A DNA stretch of 35,374 nt from the NCBI GenBank assembly GCA_015063955.1, contig SVTD01000015.1, forward strand, positions 1-35,374, in the 5' to 3' direction. The stretch's first letter is position 1; each line of letters starts with the position of its first letter. The notes under the pieces are model-generated. The model did no database searches and was not told the DNA's origin. It was given only the letters and a program-made list of their open reading frames with translations. Below are positions 1 through 5,969 of the stretch, piece by piece. This DNA comes from Oscillospiraceae bacterium. GTDB lineage: Bacteria; Bacillota; Clostridia; Oscillospirales; CAG-272. A program made the position numbers and the translations under genes.

Positions 1-179
1 TCGAACCGTCCCTTAGGACGGCGCCGAAGGCGGGATCTGCGGAAAGAATAAACTTTACCGTTAGCTTGTTCGTAGATCCCGCCCCTTGGGGGCGCCCTCC
101 CTATGGTCGGGTTCGACTTCGCAAACACCCCACCGGGTTGTTTGCTACGCTCAGGATGACGACGAAGGTGGCGTTCGCT
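1..179 (-). repeat. Long intergenic repeat, inverted copy of 5216-5393
   Basis: This stretch is the reverse complement, at roughly 85-90% identity by eye, of 5216-5393. It contains the block GATGACGACGAAGGT and several short hairpins. The hairpin arms differ between the two copies but remain self-complementary: CAAACACCCC with GGGTTGTTTG here, against AAATATCCC with GGGATATTT in the other copy. It starts at the window edge and may continue to the left. No coding potential is seen; the open frame across it has no ribosome binding site. Confidence 0.8.
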
Positions 180-191
180 GCAACTCTAACC

Positions 192-292
192 CACCGACAA
201 CCCCTTATTTATACCCATCCCTTTTTTGAAGTTTTTTGCGGAGCTTTTTTACAAAAAAGCGACCGTTCCTCCTCCCCGACAAACCGGAATTT
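192..292 (+). repeat. Pair of R repeats with a poly-T hairpin cassette
   Basis: Two degenerate R copies lie at 192-210 (the variant CACCGACAACCCCTTATTT, also found at 5734) and 274-292. Between them is a type B cassette: a TTTTTTGAAGTTTTTTGCGG segment followed by a hairpin of the form GCTTTTTT-AC-AAAAAAGC. The same cassette, in either orientation, recurs at 5041, 10461, 17308 and 17485. Nothing here looks coding. Confidence 0.65.
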
Positions 293-305
293 AATATCAC
301 AGATA

Positions 306-340
306 TTAAAGAAAAGCACCCGAGGGGTGCTTTTCTTTAA
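306..340 (-). terminator. Terminator of the small RHH gene
   Basis: A perfect 16-bp stem (306-321 with 325-340) with a GAG loop and A/T-rich flanks lies 15 bp beyond the stop codon of the minus-strand gene at 356-526. It works as a Rho-independent terminator for that gene and is AT-rich enough to act in both directions. Confidence 0.75.
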
Positions 341-355
341 TCGGATTATATCGGT

Positions 356-526
356 TTATTTCTTTCCTATCTCTATTTCGCCGTGCTTTGATTCGTATGC
401 TTCAATTGCATCACGTATCAGAATAAGGATCTCGCTGTTTGCGCTTCTGCCCTCGTAATCTGCCACAACGTGAAGCTTATCAAGCATTTTTTCATCGATT
501 CTTATAGATAAACTCTTTATAGCCAC
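356..526 (-). CDS. Ribbon-helix-helix (Arc/MetJ-type) DNA-binding protein, 56 aa
   Basis: The frame starts at GTG (526) after the strong site CAGGAG and encodes a 56-residue protein beginning MAIKSLSIRIDEKMLDKL. The N-terminal alternating strand SLSIRID followed by two helices (MLDKLHVVADYEG, then SANSEILILIRDAIEAYES) is the ribbon-helix-helix fold, in which a dimer places the beta-strand in the major groove. Such proteins are small repressors, often antitoxins or autoregulators. No toxin gene is adjacent; the divergent neighbour is a truncated SLOG-family gene. The intergenic region holds several AT-rich dyads that could be its operators. A 16-bp-stem terminator follows. Fold assignment is good; the regulatory target is unknown. 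Confidence 0.7.
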   Translation of the reverse strand: MAIKSLSIRIDEKMLDKLHVVADYEGRSANSEILILIRDAIEAYESKHGEIEIGKK

Positions 527-539
527 GTTTAAACTCCTG

Positions 540-611
540 AATAAATATATTATATGTTTATTCTATATTCAATATGTGGTATAATGTTGAATGTGAATAT
601 AATATATATTC
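540..611. promoter_or_regulatory. Divergent promoter with three AT-rich dyads, candidate RHH operators
   Basis: The plus-strand gene has an extended -10, TGGTATAAT, with TATAAT at 580-585. ATTCAA (567-572) and TTGAAT (587-592) form a dyad across this -10. A second perfect dyad, GAATATA-ATA-TATATTC, spans 595-611. An AT-rich third dyad covers about 541-560 and contains a minus-strand TATAAT (549-554). That dyads overlap both promoters next to an RHH gene suggests autoregulation; this is inference. Confidence 0.5.
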
Positions 612-633
612 AAAATATATCTATGGAGGCCGT

Positions 634-975
634 ATGAAAATTGCGATAATCGGATCAAGAGCTCTTACTGTCGATAATCTTTGTGACTTCATACCGGAGG
701 GGGTTACAGAGATAGTGACCGGGGGAGCTCGTGGAATTGATAAGTGCGCCGAGAAATATGCACGGGAGAATAATATTAAGCTTGCGGTTTTTCTGCCGGA
801 ATACGATAGATACAAAAAAGCTGCACCGATAATAAGGAATAATCGAATAACAAAAGAGGAGATGCTCGCGCCATCTCCCCTTTTGTCTTATTCTTTTTCA
901 GTATCTATAATATCAAGGGCGAAGTCTGCCATTACGTCGCCCTCGAAGGAGTCAACTATGGTTGCTCTGAAATAA
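634..975 (+). pseudogene. 3'-truncated SLOG/DUF2493-family protein gene
   Basis: ATG at 634 follows GGAGGC. Residues 1 to about 72 (MKIAIIGSRALTVDN, EIVTGGARGIDKCAEKYA, then FLPEYDRYKKAAPIIRN) match the N-terminal part of DUF2493/SLOG-type Rossmann proteins, with the G-S-R and G-G-A-R-G-I-D nucleotide-binding loops. Family members continue for roughly 40 more residues with an FWDGKS-type segment. Here the frame instead runs straight into the terminator of the opposing gene (852-884) and antisense through the end of that gene, giving an unrelated tail after about residue 73. I read this as a gene that lost its 3' end in a rearrangement placing the substrate-binding gene beside it. A functional short protein cannot be excluded. 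Confidence 0.6.
852..884 (-). terminator. Terminator of the substrate-binding protein gene
   Basis: A 13-bp stem with one mismatch (852-864 with 872-884) ends in A/T runs on both sides, just beyond the stop of the minus-strand gene ending at 888. It also lies inside the broken SLOG frame, marking the junction of the truncation. Confidence 0.75.
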
Positions 976-2168
976 TAATCGTTTCCAAATGTTACGTCTG
1001 CATTGGTGCAGGATGCGCCGATGGCGGGAAGTCCTGCTTCTTCAAATACGTCAACGGCCGCGATGGATACTCCCGAGCCGTAGGAGCCGATAACTACAAG
1101 GCTCTTTTCCTCTACGAGCTTTGTGGACGTGGCAAGGGCGTACTCAACGAGAGAGCCGTTATCGCTTACGTTGAGAACCACCTCGTATTCCTCGCCGTCG
1201 ATCTCTACCTTGTTATCAAGAGAATGAGCGTAGATTATGCCGAGGAGCTCCTGCTTTCCGCCTGCGGAGTCGTCTCCCGTGGTGGGCTCGTATACGCCTA
1301 CGGTGATACGCCTGTTATCCGTATCGATGGAGATCCCTTCCTCCTCGTATTTGGGTGCGGTGCCCTTTTTCGCGTGGTTATCAACTGTCTGAACCTTTAC
1401 GAACTCAAAGCCCGTGCCGTCGGTCTTTGCCTTTTTGATGTAGGTGGAGTTTGTGATGGTATCGCCGTTTTCGTCAAATATGATTTTTCCGGTGATTCCG
1501 TCAAGATCCGTATCCCAGAGGGCCTTTGCCACGTCAACGGAGGTTACCTTCTCACCCTTGTCCTCAATCGCGGCGCGGATGGCGGTCATTGCCACGTTGT
1601 AGGAATCGTATCCGAGGGCGGATACTGCGGCGACCATATCGGTTTCGCCGTTCATCTCATAATATTCGCTGTTTTCCGTAACGAATTTTCTGAAGCCCGT
1701 CACAAATTCGCCTGCCTTTTCGGTGGTATCACCCTCGTCAAAGAAGGTGATGCAGTAAACCTCGAGGCCCGTCTCGTGTACGGCGTCAAGAACTACGGAG
1801 GACTCCCAGGTATCGCCTGCAAGGATGGGAACCTCGATTCCAAGATCCTTTGCGCTCTTGAGAAGATCGGGAGCGGTTGCTATGGAGTTGGGGAGGAAGA
1901 TCACGTCTGCCCCAACGTCGATGGACTTGGAAAAATACTCGGAAAAGCCCGTAGTGCCTGCGGGGAAGGTCTCCATTGTAACGTTGCCTCCCTTTTCCTC
2001 AAAGGCGAGCTTGAAGTTTTCCGCAAGGCTCAGGGAATAGGCGCTGCCCTTTTCCGCAAGAACGTAGGCAACGGGGCCGTCGGGGTTCTTTTTTTCGCCG
2101 CAGGAATAGAGGGCGCAGCAAGAGAGCATAAGAGAAATACAAACAAGAATACATATTAATCTTTTCAT
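888..2168 (-). CDS. Substrate-binding lipoprotein of LivK type with halves in swapped (circularly permuted) order
   Basis: This 426-aa lipoprotein starts with a signal peptide ending in the lipobox LYSC (Cys23). Clostridial branched-chain-amino-acid-type binding proteins run, after the signal, from a first half of the type RITVGVYEPTTG / GSYGSGVSIA / IGASCTN / GNDYYFR into a second half of the type AYVLAEKGSAYS / PILAGDTWES / ALGYD / GITGKIIFDENGD. Here the second half comes first (about residues 33-265), followed by a linker (about 266-285) and then the first half (about 286-418), ending near DFALDIIDTEKE. The break lies at the domain crossover, and together the halves cover the usual length with no obvious gap. 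No ABC permease or ATPase gene is nearby, so it is an orphan. It has a clear promoter (TTTACG-17-TATACT) and GGAG site. The family is confident; ligand and function are unknown. Confidence 0.85.
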   Translation of the reverse strand: MKRLICILVCISLMLSCCALYSCGEKKNPDGPVAYVLAEKGSAYSLSLAENFKLAFEEKGGNVTMETFPAGTTGFSEYFSKSIDVGADVIFLPNSIATAPDLLKSAKDLGIEVPILAGDTWESSVVLDAVHETGLEVYCITFFDEGDTTEKAGEFVTGFRKFVTENSEYYEMNGETDMVAAVSALGYDSYNVAMTAIRAAIEDKGEKVTSVDVAKALWDTDLDGITGKIIFDENGDTITNSTYIKKAKTDGTGFEFVKVQTVDNHAKKGTAPKYEEEGISIDTDNRRITVGVYEPTTGDDSAGGKQELLGIIYAHSLDNKVEIDGEEYEVVLNVSDNGSLVEYALATSTKLVEEKSLVVIGSYGSGVSIAAVDVFEEAGLPAIGASCTNADVTFGNDYYFRATIVDSFEGDVMADFALDIIDTEKE

Positions 2169-2210
2169 GATCCTATATCTCCGTTTATCTATTCGTAATC
2201 ATATATAGTA

Positions 2211-2239
2211 AGTATATCATAGTTCTATGCTTTCGTAAA
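2211..2239 (-). promoter_or_regulatory. Sigma-A promoter for the substrate-binding protein gene
   Basis: Reading the minus strand, TTTACG (2239-2234), a 17-bp spacer and TATACT (2216-2211) lie upstream of the start at 2168. Confidence 0.65.
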
Positions 2240-2311
2240 GTGCATTTGTATAATTTATCTAAAAATCATACATTATTTACATTTCAGGTGTTTATTATAT
2301 CACTGCCGTCC

Positions 2312-2341
2312 TTGACAGAGCAGGGGGGAAAAGTATATAAT
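2312..2341 (+). promoter_or_regulatory. Consensus sigma-A promoter for the 2384-4978 operon
   Basis: TTGACA (2312-2317), an 18-bp spacer and TATAAT (2336-2341) lie about 40 bp before the start codon at 2384, which has the ribosome binding site CGGAGA. Confidence 0.8.
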
Positions 2342-2383
2342 TGATAGGTAATTTACATATATATAATTGAAACGGAGATACTT

Positions 2384-3286
2384 ATGAAGATAATTTCTTT
2401 AGTTCTTGCTCTTGCAATACTGATATGCAGCTTTTGCGGCTGTGCCAAAAAGGGTCACTCTGCAGATGAAACCACGGACGGTGAAGCTACCGAAACTACG
2501 GTAAAGGCTGACAAGGACGGCGACGGTGAGCCCGAAAAGGATGAAAACGACTCTGACGGTACCGACGGCGGCAAGGACACGGTAAAGGGCGACGGCGAAA
2601 AGGAGCCTGACGACACCAAGGATTCAAAGGACGAGGGCGACAAGGGTGACGAGGAAACGGAAGGAAGCGCGGACACCGGAAAGGGTGACCGTCCCTCCGA
2701 CACGGACAAGGACACCCCTTCAAAGGATACCGACGCAAAAGAGCCGGAGGACACGGATAAGATCAGCGGTTATACTGACGGAATGGTGCTTGAAGCGTAT
2801 ATTTCCGTTCTTTCGGGACAGTTTTATTCCGATTACGATGCGCGCGAGGGTGCGCCCCGCAAGGATCTTTTACACGTAACGGCGCTTTTCCTTTATTCCC
2901 AGCGCCAGCGCATCATCAGCTTTTCCGAGGACAGAAGCAGAATAATCATTCCCGCAAGCCTTTTGGAAAAGAATCTTCAGCTTCTTTTCGGCGACGGACT
3001 GAAGCTTTCCGATTACACCTCGTATCTTGACCCCTCCATGGGTGACAGCTATGACAGCGAGACTGATACATACAGCTTTTCTGCATACCGCGAAAACTGG
3101 GGTGAGGGCAAGTATTCTCTTTCCATGGACGATGCTATGGAATATTTCGAGAAGGACGGCAAAACGGTTCTCACAGTTACCCTCGTGGACAACAAGGGCA
3201 AGGAGCTGGTAGTATCCTACGAGCTTTCGGAGCTCGTTTATGAGGATTATCTCTATTTCAGACTCAGTAAGGTCTACGTAAGCTGA
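2384..3286 (+). CDS. Lipoprotein with long acidic low-complexity linker, unknown function
   Basis: This 300-aa protein has a lipoprotein signal ending in GC (Cys20 as likely lipidated residue). Residues about 25-130 are almost entirely D, E, K, G, T and S, a flexible, highly charged tether. The folded C-terminal part (about 131-300: ISGYTDGMVLEAYISVL, then IIIPASLLEKNLQLLFGDGL, then KTVLTVTLVDNKGKELVV) is not a family I recognise. Gram-positive bacteria use such linkers to hold a domain away from the membrane through the wall. It is the first gene of an apparent three-gene unit with the methyltransferase-like gene 11 bp downstream and the GDPD gene. Coding is certain; function unknown. Confidence 0.85.
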   Translation: MKIISLVLALAILICSFCGCAKKGHSADETTDGEATETTVKADKDGDGEPEKDENDSDGTDGGKDTVKGDGEKEPDDTKDSKDEGDKGDEETEGSADTGKGDRPSDTDKDTPSKDTDAKEPEDTDKISGYTDGMVLEAYISVLSGQFYSDYDAREGAPRKDLLHVTALFLYSQRQRIISFSEDRSRIIIPASLLEKNLQLLFGDGLKLSDYTSYLDPSMGDSYDSETDTYSFSAYRENWGEGKYSLSMDDAMEYFEKDGKTVLTVTLVDNKGKELVVSYELSELVYEDYLYFRLSKVYVS

Positions 3287-3297
3287 CGGGTGGGGAC

Positions 3298-4143
3298 TTG
3301 AAAAGCGAAGCTATCAAAGAAAAAAACAGAGAATTCTTCCGTCTGCTTTCAAAATATCTGAATTTCTGTCCCGACGGCATTGACGGCGGGATGATCGAAG
3401 AGGCGAAAAGTGCCTGCGGAGTCAGCACGGAGGAGGCGTACCGTATCCTTTTTTCGGGGATCATGGACGTTTACTCCGACCGTGAGCTGAGGAGCGGCTG
3501 GATATCAAGGACCTTCAGGTGCCTTGATGCATCCGTCTATGAAAACGATCCCTACAGAAAGACCGTAAAGCTCCCCTCGGTAGCCGACGGAGAATGGGAG
3601 TTCGTTACTGATTCCTACAAGCCCTACGAGGCCTTCGTGTACAACGATCCCGAGGAGGACGGCGAGGGGCGGATCATTCCGAAAATAGGCTTTTTTGAAA
3701 GAGAATACGTCTATCCTGCGGTAAAGCAGGGGGGACGGGAATGGATGCTCATTACCCCAAACGAGATCGAGACTATGAAGGAGCCTGTCGCAAGGGTACG
3801 CGGCAGCGTTGCCACCTACGGCCTCGGACTTGGGTACTTTGCATTTATGGCGTCGGAGAAAAAAGAGGTGGATTCCGTCTGTATCGTGGAAAGCGACGCG
3901 AGCGTTATCCGTCTTTTTAAAAAGCATATTCTGCCTCAGTTTCCAAACAGGGATAAAATAACCGTCATACACGGCGATGCCTTCCTGTACGCGAGGGAAG
4001 GTCATCACCACGATTTCGTATTTGCCGATATATGGCACGATCCCTCGGACGGATGCGAGGCATATCTCAAGCTGAAGGGCCTTGAGCGCGAGGGATGCGA
4101 ATACGCATACTGGATAGAAAAAACAATAAAGCTATATATATAA
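3298..4143 (+). CDS. SAM-dependent methyltransferase-like protein
   Basis: The likely start is TTG at 3298, 11 bp after the preceding stop, with a G-rich site (GGGTGGGG) just upstream. The 281-aa product has an N-terminal alpha-helical region of unknown function (1 to about 160). The C-terminal Rossmann methyltransferase-like half has a glycine loop ATYGLGLGYFAF (172-183), the acidic end of strand 2 IVESD (196-200), HGDAF (225-229) and DFVFADIWHDPSDG (239-252) in the motif IV region. This order fits class I methyltransferases, resembling the spermidine synthase / O-methyltransferase superfamily. The substrate cannot be told from the sequence. It appears translationally linked to the lipoprotein before it and the GDPD after it. 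No signal peptide, so cytoplasmic. Confidence 0.65.
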   Translation: MKSEAIKEKNREFFRLLSKYLNFCPDGIDGGMIEEAKSACGVSTEEAYRILFSGIMDVYSDRELRSGWISRTFRCLDASVYENDPYRKTVKLPSVADGEWEFVTDSYKPYEAFVYNDPEEDGEGRIIPKIGFFEREYVYPAVKQGGREWMLITPNEIETMKEPVARVRGSVATYGLGLGYFAFMASEKKEVDSVCIVESDASVIRLFKKHILPQFPNRDKITVIHGDAFLYAREGHHHDFVFADIWHDPSDGCEAYLKLKGLEREGCEYAYWIEKTIKLYI

Positions 4144-4156
4144 ATAGGAGAAAAAA

Positions 4157-4978
4157 GTGATCGCACTTTGGATCATTCTCGGAGTATCGCTGCTCCTTTG
4201 CGGCTTGTACTTTTTCGCTCTGTACCCCGGAAGGAAGCGAAAAGGCATATTTTCCGCCTTTGAAAAGAAATACGTTGCTCACAGAGGTCTTTTTGATAAC
4301 GGTGAAATACCTGAAAACTCTATGAAGGCCTTTCAGGCCGCGATCAACGAGGGGTTCCCCATAGAGCTTGACGTTCAGCTGACGGCTGACAAGCGTCTTG
4401 TGGTATTTCACGATGAAACTCTTGAAAGAATGTGTAGCTCAGATAAAAAAATTTCAGAATGCACCTACTCTGAGCTTTGCAGCTACAGGCTTCTTAAAAC
4501 CGATGAGCGAATTCCCCTGTTTTCGGACGTACTTAAATTTGTCAGGGGAAGGGTCCCCCTTCTTCTTGAGATAAAGCACTACAGCGACCCTGCCGGAACG
4601 GCAAGCTCTCTTTCCGATCATATGAAGGAGTATCGGGGCGAATATGCTATCCAGTCCTTTCATCCGAAGGCGGTGGCCTGGTATCGGAAAAACGAGCCGC
4701 ACGTTGCAAGAGGGCTTCTTGCCACGAAATATAAGAAGAAAAACGCAAAGCTTAAAATACCGTGGCATCTGTTTTGCTCGACCCTTCTTTTGAATTTCTA
4801 CACCCGCCCGGATTTTATTTCCTTCAACAGAAAATATGCTGACACCTATCCGTTCAGGATCGTGAACAGATTCTATAAAGTGAAATGCGCCGCCTGGACC
4901 GTAAGAAGCAAAAAGGAGCTGGCAAAGGCAAAAAAGGTCTTTACTACGTATATATTCGACAGCTTCCTCCCTGAATAA
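4157..4978 (+). CDS. Membrane-anchored glycerophosphodiester phosphodiesterase family protein
   Basis: GTG start at 4157 after AGGAG. The 273-aa protein opens with one transmembrane helix (residues 2-22) and a basic stretch GRKRKG, so the catalytic domain is membrane-anchored with its N-terminal helix. The GDPD TIM-barrel motifs are all present: HRG (42-44), PEN (52-54), ELDVQLT (70-76) and HDETL (85-89), LLLEIK (135-140). These include the two catalytic histidines (H42, H85) and the metal-binding E70, D72 and E138. The family hydrolyses glycerophosphodiesters from phospholipid turnover to glycerol 3-phosphate and an alcohol. It is the last gene of the 2384-4978 unit and is followed by a strong terminator. 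Confidence 0.9.
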   Translation: MIALWIILGVSLLLCGLYFFALYPGRKRKGIFSAFEKKYVAHRGLFDNGEIPENSMKAFQAAINEGFPIELDVQLTADKRLVVFHDETLERMCSSDKKISECTYSELCSYRLLKTDERIPLFSDVLKFVRGRVPLLLEIKHYSDPAGTASSLSDHMKEYRGEYAIQSFHPKAVAWYRKNEPHVARGLLATKYKKKNAKLKIPWHLFCSTLLLNFYTRPDFISFNRKYADTYPFRIVNRFYKVKCAAWTVRSKKELAKAKKVFTTYIFDSFLPE

Positions 4979-4980
4979 AG

Positions 4981-5014
4981 CTAAGAAATCCGCCCTTTCG
5001 GGCGGATTTCTTAG
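4981..5014 (+). terminator. Terminator after the GDPD gene
   Basis: A perfect 15-bp stem (4981-4995 with 5000-5014) with a TTTC loop begins 2 bp after the GDPD stop codon. The T-run is embedded in the stem rather than following it. Confidence 0.75.
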
Positions 5015-5017
5015 CCT

Positions 5018-5203
5018 AAATTCGGGTTTATAGGTGAGAGATACGGTCGCTTTTTTAAAAAAAAGCTCCGCAAAAAACTTCAAAAAGGAATAAGATAAAT
5101 TCGGGTTTGTCGGTGTGTTTGCACTCACGATATCGTAGGGGAGCGGCTTGCTGCTCCCGCCATCTGCACGCGAACTCAACGTTCAAATTCGGGTTTATCG
5201 GTG
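5018..5203 (-). repeat. Array of three R repeats (reverse orientation)
   Basis: R copies in the form AAATTCGGGTTTRTCGGTG lie at 5018-5036, 5097-5115 and 5185-5203, at intervals of 79 and 88 bp. The first spacer is a type B cassette (TTTTTT-AAAAAAAA hairpin, then CAAAAAACTTCAAAAAGG). The second is a type A cassette (CGTAGGGGAGC hairpin then CATCTGCACGCGAAC). No gene is seen. Confidence 0.85.
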
Positions 5204-5215
5204 GGTTAATTATGT

Positions 5216-5393
5216 AGCGAACGCTACCTTCGTCGTCATCCTGAGCGGAAGAAATATCCCGGTGGGATATTTCTGTAGTCGAACCACCCCTTAGGGTGGT
5301 GCCCCACAGGGGCAGGATCTACGAAAAAGCTAACGGTAAAGTTTATTCTTTCCGCAGATCCCGCCTTCGGCGCCGTCCTAAGGGACGGTTCGA
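5216..5393 (+). repeat. Long intergenic repeat, partner of 1-179
   Basis: This is the inverted counterpart of 1-179. It contains TCATCCTGAGCGG and short hairpins built on different stems from those in the other copy. A fragment with the same CGCTCAGGATGAC block and a third stem (GAAAACATCATA with ATGATGTTTTC) follows at about 5397-5440. It separates a reverse-oriented R array from a forward-oriented one. Confidence 0.8.
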
Positions 5394-5467
5394 CTACGAA
5401 AACATCATATTATGATGTTTTCTCCGCTCAGGATGACGCGGAGGTGGAGTTTGCCGAAGTTCAAACA

Positions 5468-5752
5468 GTTCGACAAACCCGAATTTGAAAGCCTGGTTCG
5501 CGTGCAGATGGCGGGCGCACACAGTGACGCCCCTACGGTAAAGCAAGTGTGAACACACCGATAAACCCGAATTTGAAGGTTTTGTTCGTGTGCAGATGGG
5601 TGGACCGTCGGGGACGCCGGTCCCTACAATACACCAATATCGTCTCACCGATAAACCCGAATTTGAAGACCGGTTCGCGTGCAGATGGTCGGGAGCAGCA
5701 AGCGGCTCCCCTACGATATCGTGAGTGCAAACACACCGACAACCCCTTATTT
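5468..5752 (+). repeat. Array of four R repeats at 88-90 bp period
   Basis: R copies lie at 5468-5486, 5556-5574, 5646-5664 and (degenerate) 5734-5752, giving intervals of 88, 90 and 88 bp. Each spacer holds a type A cassette: TTCGCGTGCAGATGG, a hairpin, then CCCTAC. The three hairpin stems differ (GGGCG/CGCCC, GGACCG/CGGTCC, GGGAGC/GCTCCC). No ORF here has a credible start. Confidence 0.85.
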
Positions 5753-5921
5753 ATACCTATCCCCTTTTCAAAGTTTTTTGAGAGTGCCCGCGGACATTCA
5801 AAATCGCTTAATTCTTTCGTTACCTTGTCCGCTCTGACTTCGCGTTTTACGCGAAGTCCCATATTTAGTCTTACTTTTTCAAAAAAGTCCTTTGCATCAA
5901 CTCCCCGACAAACCACAATTT
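5753..5921 (+). repeat. Long type B cassette ending in an R repeat
   Basis: The sequence starts with CCCCTTTTCAAAGTTTTTTG and ends with GTCCTTTGCATCAACT followed by an R copy at 5903-5921. Between GGAC and GTCC, where short type B cassettes carry only a T/A loop, lies about 90 bp of extra sequence with its own hairpin (GACTTCGCGT-ACGCGAAGTC type). Equivalent long forms are at 11311 and 28910. Confidence 0.65.
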
Positions 5922-5933
5922 GAAAGCAAAAGA

Positions 5934-5957
5934 AAAAGCCACCCGAGGGTGGCTTTT
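5934..5957 (-). terminator. Terminator of the dockerin protein gene
   Basis: An 11-bp stem (AAAAGCCACCC with GGGTGGCTTTT) lies 12 bp beyond the stop of the minus-strand gene ending at 5970, with a T-rich run on the minus-strand side. Confidence 0.85.
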
Positions 5958-5969
5958 AATTTGGATTAA

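Noticed and set aside
66..458. 130-codon open frame on the plus strand
   Set aside because: Runs through the long repeat, an R pair, a terminator and antisense to the RHH gene; no ribosome site.
1224..2159. 311-codon open frame on the plus strand
   Set aside because: It is antisense to the substrate-binding lipoprotein gene, has no ribosome binding site, and the minus-strand product has clear family motifs.
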